A DNA stretch of 64,000 bases from Lysinibacillus sphaericus OT4b.31 (GTDB lineage: Bacteria; Bacillota; Bacilli; Bacillales_A; Planococcaceae), in the NCBI RefSeq assembly GCF_000392615.1, contig NZ_KB933398.1, positions 3,015,039 to 3,079,038 of the forward strand, in the 5' to 3' direction. The notes under the pieces are model-generated. The model worked only from the letters and a program-made list of their open reading frames with translations. It ran no database searches and was not told the origin of the DNA. Position numbers and translations under genes: made by a program. Position 1 is the first letter of the stretch. Every line of letters starts with the position of its first letter. Of this stretch, positions 15,914-24,861 are shown one piece after another.

Positions 15914-16339
15914 TTAGACAGCGTAGCCGCCTTCGATTTTTGCTAAATCTGTTTTGTCTTTCTTTTGTTTGATGAATAAGAAGAATTCGCCAATACCTTC
16001 TGTATCGCCGTATCTTTCTGTGTAGTCAACAACAAACGCATTTGGGAAATTAATTTTTCTTACTACTTGATCAGCCGAGATAACTTCTAATGTTACTTTA
16101 CGGTAACAGTCAGCTTTTTCAGCAGGTACTAATGACCATAATCCTAATTTCATTGTGTCATCAGAATTATCGCCATCTGTTGCAGTAAGGATTTTCCCTT
16201 TAATTTTTAAAGTTGCTCCTACATCTGTAGAACGAGCGTTTGAGTCATCCGGCGTATCTGTTTCATACTCAACCGTCATAATACTTTCTAACCCTAGTTC
16301 AATTGCTTCTGATCCTTCTACTTTTAATACAAAACCCAT
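15914..16339 (-). CDS. Tube-like (Hcp/phage tail tube-type) structural protein
   Basis: The 141-residue product has tube size and texture: almost all beta-strand with a single short helix region and no signal. It opens with MGFVLKVEGSEAIELGLES and has TLKIKGKILTATDG in the middle. It ends with VVDYTERYGDTEGIGEFFLF and IKQKKDKTDL, a pattern reminiscent of the gpV/Hcp barrel that stacks in hexameric rings. An AGGAGG site sits seven bases before the ATG, and a highly structured leader precedes it. It lies just downstream of the sheath-like gene. High expression is expected for a tube. The family call rests on size, strand pattern and position; similar short proteins occur beside DUF4280 and VgrG in other Firmicutes, as I recall. 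Confidence 0.65.
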   Translation of the reverse strand: MGFVLKVEGSEAIELGLESIMTVEYETDTPDDSNARSTDVGATLKIKGKILTATDGDNSDDTMKLGLWSLVPAEKADCYRKVTLEVISADQVVRKINFPNAFVVDYTERYGDTEGIGEFFLFIKQKKDKTDLAKIEGGYAV

Positions 16340-16382
16340 ACTTATTACCTCCTAGAATTTTTGGAATCAACACTTTAATCTG

Positions 16383-16466
16383 TTTTTGGTGAAATAGAAA
16401 AGTATTAATTTCTCGTCGATTGGATAAAGAAAATCATCGAGAAATATGTAAGTATTTCACCAAATA
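16383..16466 (-). promoter_or_regulatory. Nested inverted repeats in the tube-gene leader
   Basis: A perfect 12-bp inverted repeat (arms 16385-16396 and 16453-16464, sequence TTTGGTGAAATA with its complement) encloses a second pair of arms (ATTTCTCG/CGAGAAAT, extended with mismatches). The whole could fold into one roughly 80-nt hairpin ending about 45 bases before the tube ribosome site. It may stabilise a processed tube mRNA, raising tube over sheath, or act as an attenuator. No T-tract follows directly, so it is not a standard terminator. Confidence 0.6.
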
Positions 16467-16568
16467 TAGGTTTAAGGAGATTCATATATTTATGTTAAAA
16501 GATTTATTCATGAATAAATCTTAAACATCCAACGAATACATCAATGGATAAAAATTTAAGTGAAACTT

Positions 16569-16602
16569 CAATCAGTGGGTGTTTTTTTATCCCCACTGAT
16601 TG
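16569..16602 (-). terminator. Hairpin between sheath-like and tube-like genes
   Basis: An 11-bp perfect stem (CAATCAGTGGG with its complement) encloses a 12-base loop containing a run of T/A. It lies 124 bases after the sheath stop. On the minus strand only a weak U-rich stretch follows. It could act as a partial terminator that sets the sheath:tube ratio, or as a 3' stabiliser. The left arm continues into a motif repeated near 38309. Confidence 0.45.
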
Positions 16603-16725
16603 TTAGTTTAATCAATCGTGCTTTTACGGTCAGCTGAGCGCTCACCTAGTTAACTTGTTCTCTATCTTTTGTGGTGGGCGTCTTATTGACCAGTAAAGCG
16701 GGATAAATTTGTAGTTGAAATTATC

Positions 16726-18894
16726 TTATGCTTTAACTGCGCTTGTGCCTTTTGTAATCATAACTTCAAGGTTCTTCACATTGCCGTTAAATACTAGATC
16801 TATTTGACATAAGCTTGTTTTCTCATCAATAATGTAGCCGATATCGTCTCCATCATGGATAACCGAGTTTACATAGCCTTTATCATTGAGCCACTTACTT
16901 TTTTGGCTACTTGGATTATTACTAAAGAATCGAACAATATTTTCATGTTTAAAGTCTCCTGATTGGAAACGTAGAATTCGTTCGATATAGGTACTCACTT
17001 GTGTTTTGTAGATAGAATCGAATCCATCTTCTTCCATCGCAAGGCTTCTTGCTTTATACACGGTAATACGTTTAATGTCTTTATCTTGAAGCTGTGCGTT
17101 TTCTGATGAGAAAACAAAACCAAAGCTTCTACTATTAATGGCGTCTTTTATATTGTTCGTAAAGCCTGAGATCTCTTTTGCCATCGTTGTAACAGCTCTT
17201 AAAGAGTTATCTCCTGCTTCAATATCAAATCGAACGCCAGGATAGCTTCTTTTCACATTTCGGAAGGATTCTTTTAGATACTCTGGACATTGATAAGCGG
17301 AAACAATACCAGCAGCTACATAACTAGCACCTACATATACGCCCTCTATCCATAGTTTTAAAATATCTTCCTTTTCCTTAGATAGTCTTGCCCCATTTTC
17401 CGTTGCCTGCATTCTTGTATCAATAACTACTCCAGATTTATCTTTGGGAATAATAGTGAAGTTCGGGAGGCAAGGGATTGCAAATTCACTGAATTCTTTT
17501 CTAACAAGAACAGAACATTTATCGATAAGTCGATCGATACCAGCCGTTGCAATTCCATTGAAAGTTGTCTCTTCTTCAGCCATAAAGTTGAAGAAAATCT
17601 GCACTTTATAATCTTTTACAGTGTCAAGCAGCATAGATAAGGATTCCATTGTGTTACCTTCTTGTTTGGCAACTTTTTCGTTTCCTTTAAAACGTGATCT
17701 GCTCACTTTCATCTTCCCTGATGCTTCTAGCTCGAGCGATGGCACAATCCCATACCAGACCGTATCAGTAAAGTCATTTTTCGAGTTTACTGTATTTAAA
17801 TACGTACTTAGTCTTGGGATGTTATTACTTTTAACGAGCATGTCCAACTTTGTATTTGTTACAAGTAACGAAGGCTGCATACCTTTGTTCTTTGTCGCAT
17901 ACTGATCAAAATACATTTTGACGCCTAGTAGTTTTTCAACAAGTGGCTTTACAGTCTTTACAAATTCATCTTTTGCATCTTTATAGAATTCTAAGTATGT
18001 ATTGTAGTTCTGTACCTCTGTTTCTACATCAAATTCTGCTCTCACTGTTGGTAATGGTGAGAAGGTTCTTACTACCAAATCCTTTACATAAGATGATGGT
18101 GATTCGGTAATCGATTCATAATCCTCTTCGAAAACTGTACTTAAACCATAGTTACTGTTTTCTTCAATGACCATTAAATCAGCATTCGTATTTTGAGGTG
18201 CTTCGATGATCTTTAATTCACCTGTTTCACCAATAGTAAGCGTTCCGATTTGTAACTTTTCGGATTCATCCTCTTCCTGATTAGCGCCTAGTAAAAGTCT
18301 TGTCTTAATATCTTCAATAGCTAGTGGTAGCATCGCCATTACGTTGTTATAATTTCGACTTGCTACTTCAAACATCAGGTTAAGCTTATCCCCAGTATCT
18401 AGTTTCTTGGGATCCCCTTCGTCTAACTTGTCATATTCACCATATAAGTAATGGATTTCTTTCCTTACTTGACGAATATCATCCATAACCTTTTTGGGAG
18501 AAATCATATCTAAGAGATTTTCAAATTTAAAATCTACATTGGCGATGCCCTGACTGCGTTTCGTATCTATGAGGGTAAATAGCATTTTTAAGAAATCATT
18601 ATTTTGATCAATTGCGATTTCAGAAATACAATCGTCTTGAATACCTTCTGGTTTTTTTAGTGTATACATAACCTTTTGATTTGCTGCATTGTAGAAAGAG
18701 TAGACCGTTGGGGAAAACTTATCTAAAAATTCATCGAAGCTTTTTACAAGAAGATATTGATTAATTTCTTTGATTTTCTCATCACTGAGGCTGTCAATTC
18801 CCTTTACATCCCCTACAAGTGTAATTAAGTCCAGCTTTTCTGGATTAATCTCCTCAAAGAGCATTGTTCTGTTTGTTTGATTGATAATCTCCAT
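16726..18894 (-). CDS. Contractile sheath-like protein (TssC-like C-terminus)
   Basis: The 722-residue protein is the first gene of the main cluster. The N-terminal half is helical and acidic. The C-terminal third, about residues 535-722, resembles TssC/phage sheath. It has STYIERILRFQ followed by an IVRFFSNNP...SKWLNDKGYVNSVI helix and a final strand pair ending LVFNGNVKNLEVMIT, as in the C-terminal strand that interlocks sheath subunits. No signal or membrane segment is present. The only usable start is the ATG at 18894, because the codon before it is a stop. Its Shine-Dalgarno lies 29 bases away with a hairpin between. Position directly before the tube-like gene is typical for sheaths. Confidence in the sheath role is moderate. 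Confidence 0.6.
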   Translation of the reverse strand: MEIINQTNRTMLFEEINPEKLDLITLVGDVKGIDSLSDEKIKEINQYLLVKSFDEFLDKFSPTVYSFYNAANQKVMYTLKKPEGIQDDCISEIAIDQNNDFLKMLFTLIDTKRSQGIANVDFKFENLLDMISPKKVMDDIRQVRKEIHYLYGEYDKLDEGDPKKLDTGDKLNLMFEVASRNYNNVMAMLPLAIEDIKTRLLLGANQEEDESEKLQIGTLTIGETGELKIIEAPQNTNADLMVIEENSNYGLSTVFEEDYESITESPSSYVKDLVVRTFSPLPTVRAEFDVETEVQNYNTYLEFYKDAKDEFVKTVKPLVEKLLGVKMYFDQYATKNKGMQPSLLVTNTKLDMLVKSNNIPRLSTYLNTVNSKNDFTDTVWYGIVPSLELEASGKMKVSRSRFKGNEKVAKQEGNTMESLSMLLDTVKDYKVQIFFNFMAEEETTFNGIATAGIDRLIDKCSVLVRKEFSEFAIPCLPNFTIIPKDKSGVVIDTRMQATENGARLSKEKEDILKLWIEGVYVGASYVAAGIVSAYQCPEYLKESFRNVKRSYPGVRFDIEAGDNSLRAVTTMAKEISGFTNNIKDAINSRSFGFVFSSENAQLQDKDIKRITVYKARSLAMEEDGFDSIYKTQVSTYIERILRFQSGDFKHENIVRFFSNNPSSQKSKWLNDKGYVNSVIHDGDDIGYIIDEKTSLCQIDLVFNGNVKNLEVMITKGTSAVKA

Positions 18895-18930
18895 TTATTC
18901 GGCTGTAAATTTCTACAGCCATCCCTCCTT
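18894..18930 (-). promoter_or_regulatory. Hairpin-spaced ribosome binding site of the sheath-like gene
   Basis: On the minus strand AAGGAGGG (18930-18923) is followed two bases later by a perfect 7-bp stem with a 6-base loop (GGCTGTA / GAAATT / TACAGCC, 18920-18901), then six bases and the ATG. Unfolded, the Shine-Dalgarno is 29 bases from the ATG; folded, it is about nine. A second ATG lies one base after GGAGGG in another frame and would make a 22-residue leader peptide, but its spacing is poor. The CNNM gene at 59862 has the same geometry. Confidence 0.65.
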
Positions 18931-19339
18931 TTATAACGAATTTCGAGTAACCATAACTATTTATAAAACATAACCATTAGTGGTAACATATTTAAACCCA
19001 GTAATACTCAGTTATTAAACACTATTTTCATACTAATAAGTAAACAAATGGTACCATAAGGCGAAAAAATCTCTTGCAATTCCTAATCCGACAAATGTTA
19101 CAGTATGTTATTGGTATGTAAAACTGTATTCACTGAAGAGCCAGTCATATCAGGCGTTACACTAATGACAATATGTATCACAAGTAACTATACATTACGA
19201 AAAAATATTGTCAATATTTTCAATAGTATTTTTTTCAATTTGAAATATACAAATGTATTATTAGTAAAAAATAACCATGTTAAATTTCGTGTAAATAATT
19301 TTCTAAAAAAGGTATAGAAATGTTGATTTAACAATATTA
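18895..19339. other. AT-rich intergenic region upstream of the main injection operon
   Basis: No gene is seen between the sheath start and the kinase terminator. The operon promoter must lie here or upstream. The best match to a vegetative promoter on the minus strand is TTGCAA followed about 15 bases later by TATGGT near 19055-19075, which is weak. No clear operator repeat was found. Confidence 0.4.
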
Positions 19340-19378
19340 AACAGCTTATGGATTGATGTTTATTCATCCACAAGCTGC
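19340..19378 (-). terminator. Terminator-like hairpin after the kinase gene
   Basis: Arms CAGCTTATGGAT (19342-19353) and ATCCACAAGCTG (19366-19377) pair with one G-U or mismatch and are followed on the minus strand by a T-rich stretch. It lies 60 bases after the kinase stop, so the kinase is probably a separate transcript from the sheath operon. Confidence 0.55.
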
Positions 19379-19435
19379 TATAATTCGCCCAACTATGAAA
19401 CTGTAAAATGATTATATAGATTTATTTTTGTAAAT

Positions 19436-20356
19436 TTATTTATTATTATCGTCAAAATAATACCTAATTTTGTTGACTATACTCTCTGACAACATAGTCA
19501 ATAATAAAAACTTTAGCGAAAAGCATCTTTTTTTTGCGTTAACGGTTAGACTCCACATGATCATTTTAGACATGATGAAACTCACTTTTTTGTTATATTG
19601 TCTGACATTTTTTAAGCTATCCTCTATTATTCTTTGTGGTACATCCATTGGTACAACATCTGTGAGGGAATAGTAAAGTGTTGCAGCTAAAGCGTAGATA
19701 TCAGTGTATACCCCCTGCTTCGATTTGTCAGAATACTGCTCAAGTGGAGAAAATCCAGGGGTTGTAAATATCTTATGTTGCGTCGCAGTCTTATAAAATA
19801 TAGCTGAGCCAAAATCGAGTAACTGTGGCTTCCCATGCACATCAACCATAATATTACTTGGTTTTATATCTCGATGCAGAATGCCTTCTTTATGTAGATA
19901 ATGTAATGCATCAATTAACGGCAGAAAAATATTATTGTACAAATGATTTCTATTGTTAAGCTCATATTTTTTTACATATTGAGCTAACGGCAAGCCTTCA
20001 TAGTATTTCATGACGATATAACAAGACCCATTTGCTTGAAAATGCTCTATGTACTTAACAATATTTTGATGAACAATTTGCTGTAAGAGAAGTGCCTCAT
20101 GCAGAAACTCCCCCTTTAGCTCTTCAAATTTTGTCTTTGTAGAGGGCAGTCGATGAATCACAGTTAAATTATCTAAATCACGCAAAGCTAACTCACTTGG
20201 ATAGAACTCTTTTATAATAAATTGCTCCCCTGAATGAATGTTTTCCCCTTTGTAAACAATTGACAGCTTACTGGAAGAAATAATCTCATTTATTTTATAT
20301 GTATCTTGTAGGACACAGTTTATGGGTAAGCTTATTTCGTACTGAATAGCATTCAT
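19436..20356 (-). CDS. Ser/Thr protein kinase (soluble, Hanks type)
   Basis: The 306-residue protein is essentially a bare kinase domain. It has an ATP-anchoring Lys at about residue 49 (FIIKEFYP), the catalytic loop HRDIKPSNIM (161-170), the metal-binding DFG (181-183) and an activation-segment end TPGFSPLEQY (199-208). That PLEQ type is common in kinases of type VI and FHA-linked systems. About 40 residues follow the kinase core. There is no membrane helix and no PASTA repeat, so it is not the cell-wall-sensing PrkC type. It lies upstream of the sheath operon in the same direction. With PP2C and two FHA proteins nearby, a phospho-switch for the apparatus is the best inference. Confidence 0.85.
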   Translation of the reverse strand: MNAIQYEISLPINCVLQDTYKINEIISSSKLSIVYKGENIHSGEQFIIKEFYPSELALRDLDNLTVIHRLPSTKTKFEELKGEFLHEALLLQQIVHQNIVKYIEHFQANGSCYIVMKYYEGLPLAQYVKKYELNNRNHLYNNIFLPLIDALHYLHKEGILHRDIKPSNIMVDVHGKPQLLDFGSAIFYKTATQHKIFTTPGFSPLEQYSDKSKQGVYTDIYALAATLYYSLTDVVPMDVPQRIIEDSLKNVRQYNKKVSFIMSKMIMWSLTVNAKKRCFSLKFLLLTMLSESIVNKIRYYFDDNNK

Positions 20357-20574
20357 GTGCTTCTACCATCCTTTTTAGCAAAATCCATTTAAAAAATATG
20401 TATAGTCGATGACAAAATTAGTATAAGTTCTTAATTGTTATAATTCCAAATTAATGTAATTAATATAAATATATCCCTCTATATTAGCAATTTTCTCGTT
20501 AATTGTCAGCGACATACCAATGACTTTTATTGTAATTTCGATTTTTTAGATATAAAACTGGATTGACTTACGAA

Positions 20575-20806
20575 GCTCGGGGTGGGGCTTGTAAATTCTG
20601 GGTGCGCTCAGGTTCGTGCTCGGAGGGGTGGATTGGTCGCCGAGTTGGGGCCTCGGTACGCTCGGGGTGGGACCAGTTGCGCTCGGGTTTGAGCTCGGAA
20701 CGCTCGGGGTGAGAGCAAATACGCTCGGGTCTCTCTCACTATCGCTCGGGTCCAGACTCGGAACGCTCGGGTTGCTATCAGCATCGCTCAGCTCCGGGCG
20801 CAGCAC
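20575..20806. repeat. Intergenic tandem array with exact 21-bp period (GCTCGGG units)
   Basis: Nine unit starts lie exactly 21 bases apart: 20618, 20639, 20660, 20681, 20702, 20723, 20744, 20765 and 20786. A further GCTCGG lies at 20575. Each unit opens with GCTCGGG or a near variant; the other 14 bases vary. The stretch is far richer in G+C than its surroundings. Both strands have open frames across it because 21 is divisible by three, but neither has a convincing ribosome site. It abuts the gcvPB terminator. Confidence 0.85.
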
Positions 20807-20850
20807 AAAAAAGCTGTCCGAAAAGTAAATATATACTTATCGGACAGCTC
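20805..20850 (-). terminator. Terminator of the glycine cleavage operon
   Basis: A perfect 10-bp stem AGCTGTCCGA/TCGGACAGCT (20812-20821 and 20840-20849) has an AT-rich, itself partly palindromic loop and is followed on the minus strand by a run of six T. It lies 17 bases after the gcvPB stop. Confidence 0.85.
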
Positions 20851-20866
20851 TCTATTTTGTTGAAAA

Positions 20867-22330
20867 TTATGCTTTTTGGTAACGAAGCACTGGGGTACGA
20901 GCAGCGCGTGTTTCGTCTAAACGTGTTACGACTGTTGTATGTGGTGCTTCTTGCACGATAGATGGGTTTTCTTCTGCTTCTTTAGCGATTTGAATCATGA
21001 TGTCGCAGAATGCATCTAATGTTTCTTTTGATTCTGTTTCAGTTGGCTCAATCATCAACGCCTCTTCCACGTTTAGTGGGAAGTATGTTGTTGGTGGATG
21101 GTAGCCAAAATCTAACAGGCGTTTTGCAATATCCAGTGTACGTACGCCCAGTTTCTTTTGACGACGACCAGATAACACAAATTCATGCTTACAATGACGG
21201 TTATATGGTAGGTCGAAGAACGGCTCTAGGCGACGCATCATATAGTTTGCATTTAAAACGGCATATTCCGTTACTGCTTTTAAGCCATCTGGCCCCATAG
21301 TACGGATATATGTGTACGCACGTACGTTAATACCAAAGTTACCATAGTAAGGTTTTACGCGTCCAATTGATTGTGGACGTTCGTAATCGAAGTGGTATGA
21401 TCCCTCTTCTGTTCTTACAAGGACTGGTTTTGGTAGGAACGGAATTAAATCTGCCTTTACGCCCACTGGACCTGAACCTGGACCACCGCCACCATGCGGG
21501 CCTGTAAATGTTTTGTGTAAGTTCAAATGCACACAGTCAAAGCCCATGTCGCCAGGGCGCGCTTTACTCATTACTGCGTTTAAGTTAGCTCCATCATAGT
21601 AAACTTTACCGCCAACAGCGTGAATCAGCTCGGCCATTTCGATAATATTTTCTTCAAATAAGCCTAGTGTATTTGGATTTGTCAGCATTAATGCAGCTGT
21701 ATCAGGACCGACTACATTGCGTAAATCTTCAATATCGACTAAGCCATTTTCATCGGATTTTACAGTAATTGTTTCGAAACCAGCAACAGTGGCAGATGCC
21801 GGATTTGTACCATGCGCTGAGTCAGGCACGATGACCTTATTACGGTGGCCTTCACCATTCGCCTCATGGAAGGCACGAATCATCATCAATGCTGTCCATT
21901 CACCATGTGCGCCTGCTGCAGGTTGTAATGTTACTTCATCCATCCCTGTAATTTCTACTAAAGAAGTTTGTAGGTCATAAAGAAGTTCCATGGCACCTTG
22001 TACAGTGGATTCATCTTGTAATGGGTGAACATTCGCAAAGCCAGAAAAACGCGCAACCGCTTCATTAATTTTCGGATTATATTTCATCGTACAAGAGCCT
22101 AATGGGTAGAAGCCAGAGTCTACACCGTGGTTTCGACGAGAAAGAGCTGTATAGTGACGCATAATATCTAACTCTGAAACTTCTGGTAATTCAGCTGCTT
22201 CGGCACGTAATAAGTTCGCAGGAAGTAAATCTGCAAGATCAACTGCTGGTACATCAAGTGCTTCTAAGCTATACCCTACGCGACCTTCTTTTGTAATTTC
22301 AAAAATGAGTGATTGATTTTCGTTATGCAT
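20867..22330 (-). CDS. gcvPB: Glycine dehydrogenase (decarboxylating), subunit 2
   Basis: This is the C-terminal-half subunit of the P protein. It uses PLP to decarboxylate glycine and pass the aminomethyl group to the lipoyl H protein. The PLP Lys is in [20 protein letters not shown] (about residues 265-284), and [13 protein letters not shown] and the PHTT tail are also typical. I choose the ATG at 22330, which overlaps the gcvPA stop and has GGGGG at a good distance, giving 487 residues; the longer frame to 22363 would overlap gcvPA by 41 bases. It is the last gene of gcvT-gcvPA-gcvPB, under the glycine riboswitch at 24862-25090. Confidence 0.96.
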   Translation of the reverse strand: MHNENQSLIFEITKEGRVGYSLEALDVPAVDLADLLPANLLRAEAAELPEVSELDIMRHYTALSRRNHGVDSGFYPLGSCTMKYNPKINEAVARFSGFANVHPLQDESTVQGAMELLYDLQTSLVEITGMDEVTLQPAAGAHGEWTALMMIRAFHEANGEGHRNKVIVPDSAHGTNPASATVAGFETITVKSDENGLVDIEDLRNVVGPDTAALMLTNPNTLGLFEENIIEMAELIHAVGGKVYYDGANLNAVMSKARPGDMGFDCVHLNLHKTFTGPHGGGGPGSGPVGVKADLIPFLPKPVLVRTEEGSYHFDYERPQSIGRVKPYYGNFGINVRAYTYIRTMGPDGLKAVTEYAVLNANYMMRRLEPFFDLPYNRHCKHEFVLSGRRQKKLGVRTLDIAKRLLDFGYHPPTTYFPLNVEEALMIEPTETESKETLDAFCDIMIQIAKEAEENPSIVQEAPHTTVVTRLDETRAARTPVLRYQKA

Positions 22331-23669
22331 TGAGAGCCCCCATTTCTGCAACAAGTGCATCAATTTCTTCCTTCGTGCGTAATTCAGTTACAGCAATTAA
22401 CACATGGTGCTTTAAAGATTCATAAGTTTGACCTAATGGATAGCCACCGATAATACCTTTTTCAATTAAGCCTTTATTGATTTCTTTCACGCATTTATTT
22501 GTTTTCACGACGATTTCATTAAAGTGTGCGCCTTGGAATGCTACTGTGAAGCCTGCCGCTTCAAAGGCATTTTTTGCATAGCGCGTTTTTGCAATATTTT
22601 GCGTAGCCATTTCTCGAACACCTTGCTTACCAAGTGCTGTCATTGCAACTGATGCTGCAAGTGCCAGAAGTGCTTGGTTTGAACAAATATTCGAAGTCGC
22701 TTTATCACGACGAATATGCTGTTCGCGTGCTTGTAATGTTAAGACGTAACCGCGTCGACCTTCACCATCCACTGTTTCCCCAATAAGACGGCCAGGAACT
22801 TTGCGCATTAATTTTGTTGTAACTGCGAAGAAACCACAGTGTGGACCACCGAAAGCTTCTGCGATACCAAAGACTTGCGCATCCCCAACACAAATATCTG
22901 CTCCTAACTTTCCAGGAGGCGTTAAAATACCTAATGCTAGTGGGTTTGAGGAAACAACAAATAAGCTTTTTGCTTCATGTGCAATATCACCGATAACTTG
23001 TAAGTCCTCTACTTGACCGAAGAAGTTTGGATATTGTGCAATGACAGCAGCAGTATTGTCATCGATCAGCTCTTTTAATGCGCCAACATCCGTCACACCA
23101 TCTTTTTGAGGAATTGTTACGATGTCAATAGATTGACCGTAAGCATATGTAGCAACGACATCACGGTATTCAGGGTGAACCGTTTCAGATACTAAAATTT
23201 TCTTACGACGTGTATGACCTGCTGCAAGCATACCTGCTTCAGCTAGTGCTGTTCCACCATCGTACATAGAAGAGTTAGCAAGATCCATTCCTGTTAGTTC
23301 GGCAATCATCGTTTGGAATTCAAAGATTGCTTGTAATTCACCTTGTGAAATTTCTGGTTGATAAGGTGTATAAGCTGTATAGAACTCTGAGCGCGAGATT
23401 ACGTGATCCACGATAACCGGTTTATAGTGATTGTAAACGCCTGCACCTAAAAATGATACGTTGGCATTAGTATCTTTATTTTTCGCAGCAAGTGCTGTTA
23501 ATTCTTTTAACAGTGCTGATTCTGATTTTGCTTCTTGAATGTCATAAAGGCCTTTGAAACGTACTTTTTCTGGGATATCCTCGAATAATTCATCAACTGA
23601 GGATACGCCAACTACGTCTAACATTTCTTGTTTATCTTGCTCCGTCATTGGTAAATAACGATGTTTCAT
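22323..23669 (-). CDS. gcvPA: Glycine dehydrogenase (decarboxylating), subunit 1
   Basis: The 448-residue product is the N-terminal-half subunit of the split P protein, with the start block [17 protein letters not shown], the [21 protein letters not shown] segment and FGGPHCGFF near the middle. It pairs with GcvPB to form the P protein of the glycine cleavage system. Length is as usual for Gram-positive GcvPA. It lies 25 bases after gcvT and its stop overlaps the gcvPB start. Regulation is through the upstream tandem glycine riboswitch. Confidence 0.97.
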   Translation of the reverse strand: MKHRYLPMTEQDKQEMLDVVGVSSVDELFEDIPEKVRFKGLYDIQEAKSESALLKELTALAAKNKDTNANVSFLGAGVYNHYKPVIVDHVISRSEFYTAYTPYQPEISQGELQAIFEFQTMIAELTGMDLANSSMYDGGTALAEAGMLAAGHTRRKKILVSETVHPEYRDVVATYAYGQSIDIVTIPQKDGVTDVGALKELIDDNTAAVIAQYPNFFGQVEDLQVIGDIAHEAKSLFVVSSNPLALGILTPPGKLGADICVGDAQVFGIAEAFGGPHCGFFAVTTKLMRKVPGRLIGETVDGEGRRGYVLTLQAREQHIRRDKATSNICSNQALLALAASVAMTALGKQGVREMATQNIAKTRYAKNAFEAAGFTVAFQGAHFNEIVVKTNKCVKEINKGLIEKGIIGGYPLGQTYESLKHHVLIAVTELRTKEEIDALVAEMGALNA

Positions 23670-23694
23670 AAATGTAGGTCCCTCTTTTCAAATT

Positions 23695-24798
23695 TTATTT
23701 TGAACGCTTGTAAAACGGTGTTGCAACTGTTACTACCTTTAAGTGCTTGCCACGAATTTCAACTTCTAATTCCGTTCCGATAGTTGCGAATTGACTGTCA
23801 ATTAAGGCGTGACCAACATTACGTTTAGAAGAAGGAAGTTGTGTACCTGTTGTCACTTCACCAATTTCTTCGCCGTCCTTGAACACTTTGTAGCCATGAC
23901 GTGGAATACCTTTATCAATCATTTCAATCCCAACAAGTTTGCGAGATAACCCATTTTCTTTTTGTGCTACTAATGCATCGTGACCAATAAAGTCATCTTT
24001 ATTTAATTTCACAGCAAATCCAATACCTGCTTCAAGCGGTGAGATTGTCGCTGATAGCTCTTGACCGTATAGTGGAAGACCCGCTTCAAAACGAAGTGTA
24101 TCACGACAGCCTAAACCTGCTGGCACAACACCTTTGTCTTTACCGGCTTCTAAGATTTTACCCCAAAGTACTTTAATATCCTCTGGAGAACCGTACAGTT
24201 CAAAACCATCTTCTCCTGTGTAACCACTACGAGAAACTAAAGCTTTGTGTCCAGCAATTTCAACGTCTTCTTGGAAGCGGAAATATTTAATGGCACTTAA
24301 ATCCGACGTTGTTAATGTTTGAAGAACTTCTTCTGCTAATGGACCTTGTAGGGCAATTTGCGCATAAGCATCGGATTGATTGTCGATTGTGACCTCGTAT
24401 TGGTGCTGATTTTCTAACATCCAGTCATAATCTTTTTCAATATTCGCTGCATTGACACATAACAAATAATGATTGTCAGCTAATTTATATGTTAGTAAAT
24501 CATCGACAACGCCACCATCTTCATAGCACATTGCATTGTATTGCGCTTGACCTGTAGCAATTTTTGAAATGTCATTTGACAAAAGATTTTGTAAAAATTC
24601 TAGTGCTTCAGGACCTGTTACTAAAATTTCTCCCATGTGCGAGACATCAAATAAGCCTGCGCGACTACGCACGGCATCATGCTCATCTTTAATAGAAGAG
24701 AATTGCACTGGTAGTTCCCATCCACCGAAGTCAATTGTTTTACCACCAAACTTTGCGTATTCATCAAATAGAGGTGTACGTTGTAATTCATTCGTCAT
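23695..24798 (-). CDS. gcvT: Aminomethyltransferase (T protein, glycine cleavage)
   Basis: With the ATG at 24798 (AAGGGGG upstream) the product is 367 residues, the normal GcvT length. The longer in-frame extension to 25038 runs through the riboswitch and is not real. Family landmarks are [26 protein letters not shown] at the start, [25 protein letters not shown] and [14 protein letters not shown]. It transfers the aminomethyl carbon from the lipoyl H protein to tetrahydrofolate. It is the first gene of the gcv operon. Confidence 0.97.
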   Translation of the reverse strand: MTNELQRTPLFDEYAKFGGKTIDFGGWELPVQFSSIKDEHDAVRSRAGLFDVSHMGEILVTGPEALEFLQNLLSNDISKIATGQAQYNAMCYEDGGVVDDLLTYKLADNHYLLCVNAANIEKDYDWMLENQHQYEVTIDNQSDAYAQIALQGPLAEEVLQTLTTSDLSAIKYFRFQEDVEIAGHKALVSRSGYTGEDGFELYGSPEDIKVLWGKILEAGKDKGVVPAGLGCRDTLRFEAGLPLYGQELSATISPLEAGIGFAVKLNKDDFIGHDALVAQKENGLSRKLVGIEMIDKGIPRHGYKVFKDGEEIGEVTTGTQLPSSKRNVGHALIDSQFATIGTELEVEIRGKHLKVVTVATPFYKRSK

Positions 24799-24861
24799 TA
24801 GTATTGCCCCCTTATTGTTAGTATCATTTTTACTGGTAGTAGTTCGTCTGTTTTTCCACAT

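Noticed and set aside
18860..18924. 22-codon leader peptide starting immediately after the sheath Shine-Dalgarno
   Set aside because: The ATG is only one base from GGAGGG, too close for efficient initiation; kept as an alternative but not called.
1..20356. Ordinary prophage or phage-tail bacteriocin
   Set aside because: No integrase, terminase, portal, capsid, holin or lysin genes are present, and kinase, PP2C and FHA genes are not typical of phage tails.
20575..20806. CRISPR array
   Set aside because: The constant part is about seven bases in a 21-base unit, far too short for CRISPR repeats and spacers, and no cas genes are present.
20546..20828. Overlapping open frames on both strands across the GCTCGGG array, encoding Pro/Ser- or Gly/Leu-rich heptads
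   Set aside because: A 21-bp period automatically keeps frames open. Neither frame has a ribosome site, and two other 21-bp arrays do not encode protein.
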